From: Liquidambar formosana
Taxonomy: Eukaryota > Streptophyta > Magnoliopsida > Saxifragales > Altingiaceae
Direction of reading: 5' to 3'
DNA: 64,000 bases
Assembly (NCBI GenBank): GCA_039720395.1
Contig: CM077833.1
Span: 16,243,133-16,307,132 of the forward strand
The position numbers and the translations under genes are program-made. The notes under the pieces are model-generated. The model was not told the origin of the DNA. It saw nothing but the letters and a program-made list of their open reading frames with translations, and ran no database searches. This document shows, in pieces, positions 9,801-21,800 of this stretch. The first letter of the stretch is position 1, and the number at the start of each line of letters is the position of its first letter.

Positions 9801-12800
9801 ATGAGAGTTTCGCCGTGGAATCAGTACCAGTTGGTGGACCAAGAATCCAATCCTGACCTCCAGCTGGCTTCCGTGAAGAACCGGCTTTCCCGCGGGTGCG
9901 CCTCCTTTGTTTGCTTTGGTCGCGCTTCCGCAGGGCTCGAGGCCCCGTCCCCTCTGAAAGTAGGTCCTACCCAACAGCAGGATGTCTTGCCAGGGTCACC
10001 TGTTTCCGACAAGGGAAAAGATCATACCACTGGTCTGGATGATGATAATAACGCAAGAAATGTTTCCCTTAAGAGTAGCTTAAAGAAAACATCAAATAGT
10101 ACTTCAGTTCGTAGTGAAGATGATAATGGACATGAGGCATTGGATTCTGATATGCCTGGCCAGATGGAAAGGAGGAAAGTGCAGTGGACAGATGCATGTG
10201 GTAGAGAGCTTGTTGAGATCAAGGAATTTGAGCCCAGGTATGGTAATTTTGATTCTACACTGATTTGCTTTTTCCGCTTTTGAAGGGTGCAATATATTAA
10301 ATGTTGGTAGGAGTTCTGTTTTGATGTATTCATTAGTGGCTTGATTTGTAAATCTTGGATACGTGGGGACATGATTGTCATTTCTAAAAGTTTCAGCATG
10401 CTAATTGTCAATAGGGGGAAGTGTCCAATATATTACAGCGAATAAGTTTTATAAGCAGCTTTTGAGAAATAATCTTGCTAAGTTTCATTGATTTTCATCG
10501 CAACATAGAGTTAGGCTCATTAATATTCCAAAATTAGCCATTCATTTTAGAGAAATGCATAATTTAAAGCAGAACTATCCATCACTTTTCCCCCCCTTTT
10601 TTTCGTGGTTGTTTGAACCATCCTCCGAATGTGGTCCCACAACCCTGTCCAGAATACCTTAAATAAACGACACAAGGGTGTTGGGGTAATTGATAAATAA
10701 GATCACATTTTGTATTCTTGCTAAAAATAGCTTCGATTTCTAAAAGGTTCAAATATCATGTGGAATAGGAAAAGATTCAGAGAAAAAAGATTCAACAAAG
10801 AGAAAATTTTGTTTTTCTGTTTGCTTGCTCTCTTTCTCTATCTCTTAGGTTTTTTGTTTGGAACCCTTATAAAGTATTTATAAGTAAAGAAGAAATTTCA
10901 ACATACACCCAACGATAATTAACTAATCCAGAAAAGGCATGTGATAGGGTTTAATGGTGTATAATCAATCGTATATAAGTACACTGGATCATAATTTTCC
11001 TTGTAATAATCATCTCTTTAATGGCAATGCATATTTATGTTCCAACGCTAACAATCTCACACTGCCAACACTCTTCGTATCAATAAAGTTTCGGCTTACA
11101 TAGAACTAAAACGTTCAAGCGTGAGAGCCATGTGCCAAGCAATATAATCTATTAAGGGTTACAACTTATAAGGGCTAGAGTTGCTAGACAAACCATACAC
11201 AGTTTTCCTACATGAGAGGCATGACCAAAAATGTTGAATGGGCACAATAATAATCTTGGTCCATTAGAAGCTCCATTTTTTCTTTTCATACCTTTTCCCA
11301 TCTTTGCCTTACTTTGCCAAACAAACCCCTTTTCTTTTCTTTTATTTATTTATTTCCTTTCTCTTTGTTCTATTTATCTATTTATTTCTTCTTCTTCTTC
11401 TTCTTCTTCTTCCTTCTTCTTCCTTTTTTTTTTTTTTTAATGTAACTTGAATTGGGTTGCCTTGCTCTGCATGTTTCCATTATTTTGTTAAATTGCTATT
11501 GATATCAAAATGGTAGGGGGCTATACTGCACACTTCTTTTGGGTTTTGTTATCATGAGCCATTGCTTCTTTTTGTTATCTATTTAGGAAGCAACAGCACA
11601 AAATTGTCGTGATGGATGACAAGGGTGGTGGGACATTAGTGGTACGGCGGTACCATTAATTAAGAATTAATTATTATTATTACTTTTTATGGGCTAATGT
11701 TCTTGCTTCTCTTTTGGAAACTTTTTTTTCTTTTTCTGGAAAAAAAAAGGGTTTTTCTTTTATCTTTTATCTTTTATGGGATGATATTTGTAGTTCCATA
11801 TCCGAGTAACTTCATGGTATTCTTCTGTATCTCAAATTGAGGGGTAGATGGAAATATGCTCGTCTTGACATTATAAGAAGGGAATTTTTTGCTCTTGGAA
11901 ATCATGAGGGTAGTATTATTTTGTTGGAAATACCCACCCTTGGGTAGCCTAGTTGGTAAGGGCGAACTTGTGATCGTGTCGTTAGGCGCACGATCATGGG
12001 TTTGATTCCTTGCTAGGATAACCCAAGATTTAAGTAGGGGGGCGTGGCGGTGGGTTGCTACACTAGTCTCTCCAAGGTCGAGGGTTTAGGTTCCATGGGT
12101 GGGTCCAAAGGCCCTGCTGGGATGGTTCCCCCATTTCAAAAAAAAAAAAAAAAATGTATATATTTATATTTTGTTGGAAATGTACCATATCCCACATTGG
12201 TTAATTATAAACCTTGACATGACTTCATATACCTGTTTGGGCCCTCCACTTATAAGTTTAGGCTTTTAGGTTGAAAACTTAACATGATATCAGTGCATGT
12301 CATTCCTGGGCCGTTCATTTGTGAGCCCATCTTTGTTGTCCACGTGACAAGCCTGTTGTTGTCCACTTGTTCTATTAGGCCTGCATGTGAGGGGGAGGGT
12401 TGGAAATGTACCACATCTCATATTGGTTAATTATAAACCTTGACATGGTTCATATACTTGTTTGGGCCCTCCACTTATAAGCTTACGCTTTTAGGTTGAA
12501 AACTTAACATATTTATTCTTTCTCAATGCCTGATGTTGAAGTTGTTGTGAATAACATGGAGATAGATTCATGCTCTTTTAAATGGTTTAAGGTTGGCTAG
12601 CAAACTAGAGCTTTTGGGACATATTAGTCAAGAGTGATTCATATAGACTTATTTCTTAGATGAAAAAGAGGGGGGTTGGGAGGTGAAGAGGGAATTTGGG
12701 GACATTCTTATGCTATTAGAGAGATCATGGATATTGTTAGAAATTTTGGGGTTTCCTTTTCTTGGGTTCATAGCTTGGTAAATGGTGAAGTAAATTTCTT

Positions 12801-15751
12801 AGCAAAGAGAGGGGCTACTACCTTAGAAACTTTCCTGAAACATTTCTACCCTCCTTGAGGTGTTTTTCAGCTTTGTTTTTGAACTGATATGTATGTTCTT
12901 GGTTTTTTTAGTAGTGTTTTTGGGATCTTTTGGCTTGTACAAGACTTTTGGTCCTCATCTTTTGTACAACCATTCTTTCTTTTAGGTAATATATTTGTTT
13001 CTTATTAAATAAATAAAGACCCGTCTTGTAAGAAAACTTACCTTGTACACCAGTATATGACGGCATACTCTCTATAAGCAGTTGATCTTTGGAAAATGTG
13101 ACTCAGAGGTTCACGGTTGCATTTCAGGCTTTAGTTAACTTTTGCAGCTCATTGTTCTTTAGGAATGTACATTTATTTTCTATAACTTCTATGGCTATTT
13201 ATGAATATTATTCCTCCTATGGTTTAAAGGATGTGGTTGTGTTTATCTAAACTTCTTTGAAATGACTTGTGTTGTGGGCCTTGTATAGTTTGGAATCATC
13301 GTAGTTAACATTTCAAACTAATAGTAACAACAATAACAAAAAGCAAAACCATGAACAATAATATTGTTGTTATTCCAGTATCTCGATGTTCTTTGCATGT
13401 GAGATTTTTCTAACAACTTTATTGAACCTATGGACTAAAATATCCACGATATCTTCGATATATCCATGTATCTGGACCTCTCGACACAATATCTAATTGA
13501 CATATCTTTTTTGCAAAATATCTTTACGATATCGATATTTTGATATTATTGATAAAATCTCATGATATATCCATAATATCTTTTTTTTTTTTTTTCCATA
13601 TAGTATTGTTGATATATCGAATATATCGACAGTCGACTATATTGAGGATATATATCGACAGTATCAAGATATTCATTTTCTTGATATCTTGTCAAAATTA
13701 TAACCTGTTACTCTTTTAGTATGGATTTATATAAATATTTCAATTATACTAATAGCTTAAATTAGTGTTATGAAGTATTATTCTTCATTTACTTTCTTAA
13801 AATAATCATTCTTCCGTGCTTAGCGTGGTATACTTTTTATACCATATATAATACATACTTGTCTCATACACATTTAAAGTGTAATATTTTGATTATAAAC
13901 TATTTATTAGAGTCCAAATCATTATTTCCCAGAGTTTCAATTAAAATATCCGTGTTTAACTAACAATATCCATCGTATCTCTAAATCGATATCGAAATTT
14001 TTGATCTATCCATCGATATATCCGATATATCCGTATTTTTAGACCCTCGATATATCCATCGATATTGATATTTAAGTCCTTGATTGAACCTTGGTCAGCT
14101 GGATACTTGTTTAAATAATTGGTTAGTAGGATGAACTGAAAGTTTAACACTTGGTAAATGTTGGTTTGGAGGTCCCTTAGTTCTTAATCCTGGGAAAATA
14201 TGCGCTGCATTCCCTAATCAGAAGACTGCATTTATATAATGGGGGTATGGTCTGCATTCTTCTCCCTTTGTCCTATATGGGTATCAGCAGTACGAGTTTA
14301 AATAATTACTATGAGTGATAATTTTTTCTCCGAATTGCAATTGCAATAAGCATTCCACCCAATTTTTTTTTCTAAGTTGAATTGCTGCAACTTCGTCTAG
14401 TATAAATTTAAAAAAATAAAAAATAAAAAATAATTGCTGCACATTCTGTGCCAATGCTCAATGTCTACTAGTTCATTTCAATTTGTTGTTGTTTCTTTTC
14501 CTGCACTTGAGTTGAAACCTGAAAGGTAATTCTTCTCAATATATGGATTGTTGTATTTGATTCTCTCTCTCTCTCTCTCTCTCTAAATAAGTTTTAACTC
14601 GTATGTAAGAGTACCAATTTGGGATGGAATGACCAATCTTATATTTCCTAAGCGAAGACCTTCATGTGCGAGCTCAGCTCGACCTCCTATTAATAAATAG
14701 GGCAATTGTACCACGCTCAACCTCCTTTATTTTTATTTAAGGAACTCCAGGGCTGGAGATTTAAAGAGGAAATGGTGTACTGATTGATTTCTTGTCATGC
14801 CTTTATTCATCTTAGGACATAGTCTAGATGCATTCACTTTAAAGATTGCTCCATTAGTTCGTCCATTTGCTGGAATGTTACTATTTTGACTTGAACCGTG
14901 AAGAATTTGTTTTTCAGGATGTCTCTAAGATAACTTCTATTTGGCACTCCTTGTTGGAATCGCTGTAGGAATTTTATCTAAAAGTATCTGAAACAGGTTT
15001 TACCTTGACATTGGAAGTTTAACACAATTCTTTTTCTGTTGTATACTATAAAGAGTTTTATTTATCAAAAGAAAATGGAAATAGCAAATACATAATTTCA
15101 TGCCATTATATTTTCATAATGTATTCAGGCCCTACATTTCTTATATCTTTCCGTGGGGACCTGGCATGGTGAAACTCTTTAATGATAACCTTAAGCTGGA
15201 AGTTGATGGCTGGTGCTTTTAGGCTGTTAGGCCCTTGGGAAACTCACTCTATCAATGACAGCAACTTGATCTCTTGGAATCAATTCCCTGAGTTTACTCC
15301 AGTTGGGTGTTTCTTTCCATTAATCCTGGAATTGTCAAAGTTGATTATACTCAAAAGCTATGGATGTGGAGTTAGGCATCATCCTGTCTACATAACTGAT
15401 AAATAGGCAATGATCTGTCCAGTGATGACTGTATTGGAGCAACTATGCAAATAGGGGTTTCCATGTTAAATATTCTCTTGCTTTTTCATGTTCTAAATCT
15501 GAATAACTTATTTTTTGTATTTTAATTGGAATATTCATGTCCAAAATTTTTATGTTTAGGTATTTTTATTGAAAGAAAGCCAAGCTGTTTTTTCCTTCTA
15601 TTTAATTTTCACCTCCTTTTTCTTGCTTATGTTTTGTTTCTTTCATTATGTTGCTGACATAGAAACTTGACCCAATGGCAGTGAGGTTGGTGAATCGGAT
15701 GACGAATTTGACAATGGAAATGCAAGGAGCTGTTCGTGTGCAATAATGTAG
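9801..15751 (+). CDS. Small plant protein with C-terminal CaaX box (CAIM), two coding exons
   Basis: Coding exons are 9801-10237 and 15682-15751, giving 168 residues. I chose ATG 9801 (MRVSPWNQYQ) because it fits a plant-protein N-terminus; longer frames upstream lack a better start. The donor at 10238 (CCCAG^GTATGG) and the acceptor at 15681 (TGGCAG^) join as a Ser codon and restore the frame. Residues 1-45 hold NRLSRGCASFVCFGRAS. The middle is low-complexity, rich in Ser, Asp, Asn and Lys. A conserved-looking block, KVQWTDACGRELVEIKEFEP, precedes the splice. The second exon is acidic and ends CSCAIM. By the CaaX rule, CAIM with terminal Met fits farnesylation at Cys165, and Cys163 could be palmitoylated, so membrane attachment is likely. 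The intron is 5.4 kb and full of mobile elements. I recognise it as a plant-conserved type but cannot assign a function. Confidence 0.75.
11932..12166 (+). mobile_element. tRNA-derived SINE nested in a TRIM 5' LTR
   Basis: Box A (TAGCCTAGTTGG, 11945-11956) and box B (GGTTTGATTCC, 11999-12009) mark an RNA polymerase III promoter. The body is GC-rich and ends in a 17-base A run (12138-12154) plus a short TA-rich tail. The 15-bp word TATTTTGTTGGAAAT flanks the insertion at 11917-11931 and 12167-12181. This is a perfect target-site duplication and includes the first bases of the TRIM LTR. The SINE is therefore younger than the TRIM. Confidence 0.85.
12172..12509 (+). mobile_element. TRIM (terminal-repeat retrotransposon in miniature), complete
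   Basis: Two near-identical LTRs of about 112 bp (12172-12284 and 12398-12509) carry the TRIM-like motif TCCCACATTGG or its variant, and end ACTTAACA. Right after the 5' LTR is TGATATCAGTGC, close to the primer-binding site for initiator Met-tRNA (TGGTATCAGAGC). Just before the 3' LTR is a polypurine tract (GTGAGGGGGAGGG, 12387-12399). The 5-bp TSD TATTT is at 12167-12171 and 12510-12514. With only about 113 bp between the LTRs it cannot code for its own proteins. The original left flank is now split by the SINE, which duplicated the LTR start. Confidence 0.88.
12590..13018 (+). mobile_element. LINE 3' fragment (RNase H-like end)
   Basis: Translation of 12676-12858 contains IRNFGVSFSWVHSL-like sequence ending VNGEVNFLAKRGA. 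This is the C-terminal part of the RNase H-like domain of plant LINEs, where 'NxxADFLAKRG' is typical; the usual Ala-Asp is changed to Val-Asn. The 3' region holds untranslated LINE-like sequence ending in a TAAATAAATAAA tail at about 13005-13018. 5' truncated and non-functional. Confidence 0.6.
13430..14082. mobile_element. Non-autonomous Mutator-like element with 9-bp TSD
   Basis: The segment is flanked by the exact 9-bp direct repeat ATTGAACCT (13421-13429 and 14083-14091), the usual TSD length of Mutator elements. Its ends are imperfect inverted repeats: GGACTAAAATATC on the left, and GGACTTAAATATC as reverse complement of the right end. Both ends are packed with GATATATC, ATCGAT and GATATC palindromes. 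No coding capacity. It lies inside the CaaX gene intron. Confidence 0.75.
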
Positions 15752-17200
15752 TTTGGCTTTTACTAGAACAGTGGGCTCAAATCTTCTTACAAGCCAATGA
15801 TGCGTCAGGTGAATTACTACTAACAGAGCTTGTTTCATTTCTCCATTGTTCAACTGATTTTTGGGAAAAAGAAAAGTGGGATTTTGAGTTCACACGATGT
15901 ATGAGCTTCAAGGAATTCTATTTGTGGTTACCTCCATCAGAGTGATCAGTTGTGTCTATAATCCACTGCTGGGGATTTCAATTTTGTCACTCTTGGCTTC
16001 ACTTTGTTTTCTTATATTATTCATGTTGTTACATGTGACTGCATTGTCCATTGTTTCATCGTAATTAATGTGTTATTACTATTTTTTAGTTTTTTTTAGG
16101 TTTATTTTTTGTTTTGTTGTTATTTGGGTTTCAAAGATTCAGTCACTTGTTCTTCTCTTGAGAATATCTAGATGAAATTTTTATGTATGTAAGATTCTAT
16201 GGAGCCTTGGTGCTGATCATTTATTACTACTGAACACTGAAGCTTAGTCTGGCAGAGCTGGTTACTTTGCTTAGCTTGCATGGCCTGTGGAGTGACATTT
16301 TGCACTTATTTTCAAAGCAATTACAACTTTAAATTTTCCAAATAAAGACACCGGCCAGGGAATAGAGTTCTATGGAGCCTTTTGTGGACAGCAAGGGCAT
16401 GTCACAAATTTGGCTTTGCCACATCTACGTGCTGTAAAAAACACATACTGGTGGAGTTTCATGAGACAGAACTGAAGCGTTATCCTGATATCACCTTATA
16501 GAGCTGGTTGGCTATGGTCTCTAAAAATTGATGGGATCTGTTCGAGTAGATGTAGCTGCCATTACATTAAACAGCTGCAACTAGCGGCTGTGTTTGAATG
16601 TGTCTTTGGGATGAGTGGGTGGTACGTATTATTTCTCTTTATGAAACAAATAAAATGCAAATTGAATGTTCCAACTTCCATCTGGAATGAGTCTAGAAAG
16701 AAGACTAGTGCAAGGCCAGCATGTGGTTTGAAACGAATCCACTGGTTTTGGTAGCATTTTTATGGGTCTATTTCTTATTAGCTATTCAAGATTTAAATGT
16801 ATGATGACCCTTTCAAGATTACGTTGATATCTTCATATTGCTCTGCCAGTTTGCGTTTTAAAATTCTATGTAGAAAATAATGGATTGATTCAACTTTCAC
16901 AGAAGGTCTGGATGCGCTTTTAGTTCATTAATAGAGAATTAGTGACCCATAAGGAGGCAGGGTTGCAAAAATGAAAATGGGCCACCAGGGGTGGAATAAT
17001 GGAAAGAGTTAAATTATAATTTGATGATTTGTTTGGCTAAAAATTTGATTGCACTATGGCGATTGGCAGATTTCAATGGGGATTTACTCACAGCATTTGC
17101 CCCAGAAATTGTGGGGCTGAGACTCGGTGTGGGATCCCAGATTCCCAGTGTAAAGCAGTCAAGTCTCTCTCTTCATTGAGGTTCATATAATCATATCAGA
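15752..17200. other. 3' flank of the CaaX gene, no further gene seen
   Basis: The 3' UTR of the CaaX gene probably lies in the first few hundred bases. No clear polyadenylation signal could be fixed, though AATAAAG occurs near 16340. The rest shows no recognised coding sequence. Confidence 0.35.
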
Positions 17201-17221
17201 GCTATCTTGGTTTAGTGGCAG

Positions 17222-17300
17222 CTTTTTATTTTTATTATTTGGCTAGGTAAGAGACACACCCCCAAGGGAATCGAATTGACGATCCCTCGAAAGCCTTCAA
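17222..17300 (-). mobile_element. SINE fragment, minus strand (tentative)
   Basis: Read on the minus strand, a box B-like TTCGATTCCC is followed by GTGTCTCTTACCTAGCC and an A/T-rich tail (AAATAATAAAAATAAAAA). This is the usual layout of the 3' part of a tRNA-derived SINE. Box A was not found. Confidence 0.35.
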
Positions 17301-17304
17301 TATT

Positions 17305-17342
17305 TGTAAGAGAGATATGCCAGTGTAAGAGAGATATGCCAG
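17305..17342. repeat. Exact tandem duplication of 19 bp
   Basis: The unit TGTAAGAGAGATATGCCAG occurs twice head to tail (17305-17323 and 17324-17342) with no mismatch, which suggests a recent slip. Confidence 0.9.
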
Positions 17343-17530
17343 TGGGCCCAAGGCCTGTTGGCTAGCTTGTTAATACTATGGAGTAGACATCGAAGGTTCG
17401 AATCTACCTAATGATTGTTCAATTCTACCGAACGGTAAGAATAAAGACTGTTGTGAACGACAAATTGAGGACGCACCTAGCTATTAATTGATTGGGTATT
17501 TGGGTGTCAAAACTCCTCAACTTGTGACAA
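17343..17530 (+). mobile_element. tRNA-like SINE or tRNA relic (tentative)
   Basis: A box A-like TTGGCTAGCTTGTTAA (from about 17359) and a clean box B GGTTCGAATCT (17395-17405) lie about 40 bp apart. No cloverleaf with intact acceptor stem could be drawn and there is no poly(A) end, so a functional tRNA gene is unlikely; a SINE head is more likely. Confidence 0.4.
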
Positions 17531-18875
17531 TATGTGCTAAAAATTTGATGTTCTTTTCCATTAAACAGTTTGTTTAAGATTCTGTCTTCTTTAATTGCTG
17601 CATAGGCTTCTTTTAACCTTTTTTTTTCCCTTAAAAAATTAATTAATTTATACTAATAAAATTGGCTTTATGTGAAAATTTTGATGATGTGGCATGCATC
17701 TCAAATTACATCTCCAAAATGATTGGAAAAATGGAAGAGCTTATATGGCAAGAGAGCCTAGGGGCCTCATCATATATGTACTTTGAGGGGAGCTATTATG
17801 TGGGTTTTTTAATGGGTGTATTGATGAGCTCTTTTTCTTTTTGGGGAATACTGTACGATATCAAGACACACTGTATTGTTGGATAGAAGACTTTTTAAGG
17901 TTTCACATATATTATAAAAAAATACTATGTGATTTGATTGACGCATTAACACGCTGATCAAATTATGATCTCTCTTATCTCATCTCATCTCATCTCTCAA
18001 AATGAGAGCTCCTAAGAAGAGGGATAAAGGCAACCTAGTTTTATCGACATCAAGTACAAAGAAAATCCATTTGATAGGATAAGATTAATCAAACGACTAC
18101 ATTTTTTTTTTCTTTTTTTCCAAAAAATTCTTACAGGATTTTATGCTACCTGGATAATTTGAACTACGTTATGTGACTATTTTTCTTTTAATAAAAGAAA
18201 ATTATATTAATTAGAAAAACAAATACATTGAAGTTACATCATACACATCCTTTGTGAAAACGTTCCACAGGTTCTTAAGGAAGTGTCATTTCCAAATAGA
18301 AGACTCGTTTAAATAATGACCTATCTTAGTAGTGTAATCCACTCCTCCAAATTTTCTGATAAGACATTGGATATCTTTAACTATATTATGTGACTTCAAT
18401 AATTAAGACCAATCAATCATTGGGTAAGCATGGTATTAGAAGTAGTATATGAGTAAGATTTCATATCTTTAAATATCGTTTGGATATTTATATTCTGTCG
18501 TGTGTCGTATTCGTCAATTTTATGTACTATTTTGTCACCCCAATTCTCTAGTGATATAAAATGAGACTAATATGATGGCAAAGGGTTTGCTTTCTATTTT
18601 GTATCGTGGCGCTAATGGCAACAAATTGGAGCGACTGGCTGAGACGGTACTGTACTTGAGACCCATCATTTGAAACTTGGTCACACCTTATCCACACAGC
18701 AGTATTAGAGGATCTCTGATTCTGATAACACCAGCACACACTCATCCTCTCTCTCTCTCTCTCTCCACCCGAACCCCTCCACCAAACAAAACCCACCCAC
18801 AAAATCAAAAATCAAAAAAATAAAACTAAAAAAGGAAAGGGGCTAGAGAGAGAAAGAAAGTAAAGAAAGAGAATA

Positions 18876-21800
18876 ATGTCAATAGCATCCTCAATTCCAT
18901 GCATCAAAATCCCTACTTCATCATCAACAGCATGTTCCTCATCCTCCTCCTCATCTTCCACCTTTAGATTTAAGCCTTCAATTGTCACTATAAGGAGCTC
19001 CCAAACTGAAGGACCTCTCAGAAGACCAGTGGCTCCTCCTCTAACTCCACCACCATCACCTCCTCCTCTCAAACCCATCCCATCATCTCCTCCTTCTCCG
19101 CCCTCTTCCTCTTCGCCTTCGCCTCCGCCTCCTCCTCCTCCTCCTCCTCCGGTTGCCATGTCGTCGCCGGGGGTGGACGGTAATTTAATAACCTTGGAAT
19201 TCCAGAGGCAAATGGCTAAGGAGCTTCAGGAGTATTTTAGACAGAAGAAGCTTGAAGAAGCTAACCAAGGACCCTTCTTTGGGTTCATTGCGAAGAATGA
19301 GATCGCCAATGGCAGGTACAGATTTTTCTCTCTTTTGAGGTTATGTGAAATTGAAGTTTTGGGTTTTTTTTTTCTTTGGTTGATGTGAATTATGTTAATA
19401 TGATCATAGTTAGATTAGTTTTGGGTTTGGTAGGGATTGAGAAACTGGGTTTCCTTTGATTACAGTTTGATTGATATTTTGATTAGTGATGATTGTGAAA
19501 TTTTGCTATATTTGAATATAATTAGAATTGGTGTGAGTGTTAGTTAGGATTGAGAAACTCTGGTATCAATGCTTATAATTCGATTAGTTTTACAATTAGT
19601 GAACAGTCTGCAGATTTCTTTATTTAAAAAATAATATCCCAATTAGGAATGGGAGGGATTTGCTTATATGTGATTTGAAATCAATGAGAACTTCCGACTT
19701 TGGGTTTAAAAAATAGCATTTGTGGATTCTTACGTCTTTCTTAGATTCATGCCGTTTGATTCCATCGCGATAATAACCCAATTCCTTCTATTCCACACTT
19801 TAACTACAAGAACATAACTTGAAATAACAGGGTAAAACGAATTACATGATTAAGGATCAGAATATTGTGTTAAAAATTGAAATTCTAACTCACCATCTCT
19901 CGAAGTATATCTGAAAACCTCCACCACACTCCTTTATGCGTGTCCTATCTGAAAACCTACGCCAAAATCCTTTATGCTTGTCTTTCTCACTAGACCATTC
20001 ACCCCATATGAGCATCGGCATCGGTATGCTGTGCGGCAACCAGGGACGGAGCCAGAATTTTCCTTCAGGGAAGGCGAACTTTGGTTGGTTGTTAGTATTT
20101 TATCCTCATTCTAAGAATTGAAGAAGCTTTAGTTAAAAAATTTTCTTTTATCTTGTGATTTTGAGGTAAAAAAAATTATAAATTTTTTTTATTCATTGAT
20201 AAATCATATTTCAAAGGGAAACAATGGAGAAAGCATTAGGTCTCTCTTAGTGAAATGAGAGATTGTGAGAATTGGGACTTTTATGAAGAGGAAAAAGTAA
20301 AAAATGAGAGAGGTGAAGAAAAAAAATGAAGGGGGTTAACAAAATTTAGGTCAGGCAAATCTAAAATATAAAAAAAGTTAAAGTAATAAAAGTTTTTCTT
20401 TGTAACAAAAGCAGGGGAGTCAGCTGCCCACCCTCAACAGGTCTGCCACCGTCCTTGGCGCCAACATTATATTCTGGTCTACACTGACGGTTGTGGAATA
20501 GGGGATGATTTTAACAACTCACTCATTTGATGGCACCTCTTAAAATCCAATTTCTAAAGAAATATGAAATAGTTCTTGTCACGTTGCACATGTGCAAATA
20601 TGATGGAAATGATTTATTTACATTGGAATACATGGTGCCTTATAAATTAAATTAAATAAAATAAAAAACGAAAAAGAAGATACCAAATAAATAGTTGCAC
20701 CTGACCACCCACGGCATTCTTTTTCTGCCTGCAATTCATTCCCATACAATATATATTATTAAAAATAATTAAAAAAAAAGAGCTGAAAGAGATATTTAAC
20801 CTTTATTCTTTCTGCATTGGTTGGTGAGGAGTCATGGGAAACAAAAGGGATTTGACTTAGATTTTTCATTATTAGGACCCGCTAAAAAAATAAAATAAAA
20901 TCTCTACTCGGTTTAGCCTATACAAATTATTTGGCTTACTTGAAGTGGAGCACTGGGGGGCGGTATCTCTCTTTTGTCCGTCGTTACTGAACCCGCCAAA
21001 AAATCACAATAGAAAAAGTTGTTCTTACTGGGAGAGTAGCATCGGGAACATCTTTATCTGAGGAGGATTAAAAACGACTGGCCAGTTTTGGAAACCAAAA
21101 CAACATGAAGCATAAGTTTCAGAATTTCAATTTCTTTTCTTTTTGTCAATTTCTTGGCAACCAAATAAAGTCTTAAATGATTCCTTGGACAAACTAGAAT
21201 AGAGGTCAGTGACATCTCTCTAAAAGACCTAGTTCAACCCCAAGGATAAATTATTGAAGTAAACTTCATGCATTGTAGAAGTAGAACATTGGACAAGAAG
21301 ACAATATACATTTTCATCTTTTGGCTGTTTGGGATAAGTGAGCTACGAGTACATATTTAAAAGTATTACACATCTGAGAATATTTCACCTCCAATCAGTA
21401 AACAAAGAAATGGGTGGGTGTTGAAATGCTAGTGTTCCCTTTCTGGTAGTCGGTTTTATAATGTTAATGACTAACATAAAAAACATATGGTGTCGATCAA
21501 AAAAAAAAAAAAAAAAAACATAAAAATCATATGGCTTTGAGATCCACATTCTGCCTATTGGTTCCATCTCATTAGGTGGCTGATTGCCATTGCTTTTGCT
21601 TGTTGGCCCCTCCCATTCCCTCATTGTTCCTTCTTTCTTATTGAATTGAAGTGTTTCCTTAGGTTTGTATAAAACCTTTATATTATCTTTGACAATTCCA
21701 ATTTCATGAAATTTAATGTGTCCCAAATGAAAAATTAATAAGGAAAGCCTAAAGAAATGTGTTCGAATATACTAGTGAAAAATGTTTTTGTATTTAATTT

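Larger units (their letters stand above)
10238..15681 (+). other. 5.4 kb intron of the CaaX gene, filled with mobile elements
   Basis: The intron runs from GT at 10238 to AG at 15681. It contains a TRIM with a nested SINE, a LINE fragment, a Mutator-like element and several microsatellites: (TTC)n near 11389-11427, a T run near 13580-13595 and (CT)n near 14562-14584. If the intron is retained, translation runs on to a stop at 10281-10283 and the protein lacks the CAIM box. Confidence 0.65.

Noticed and set aside
10022..10411. Minus-strand frame of 129 residues
   Set aside because: Shadow of the first coding exon of the CaaX gene; no domain and no matching splice or promoter signals.
15182..15406. 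Frame of 74 residues inside the CaaX gene intron
   Set aside because: A faint likeness to the end of plant resistance proteins was considered, but no diagnostic motif could be confirmed.
17343..17530. A functional tRNA gene
   Set aside because: Box A and box B are present, but an acceptor stem and full cloverleaf could not be drawn.
18812..19159. Gly/Glu-rich minus-strand frame
   Set aside because: It is the antisense of the Pro/Ser-rich part of OHP2 and has no signals of its own.
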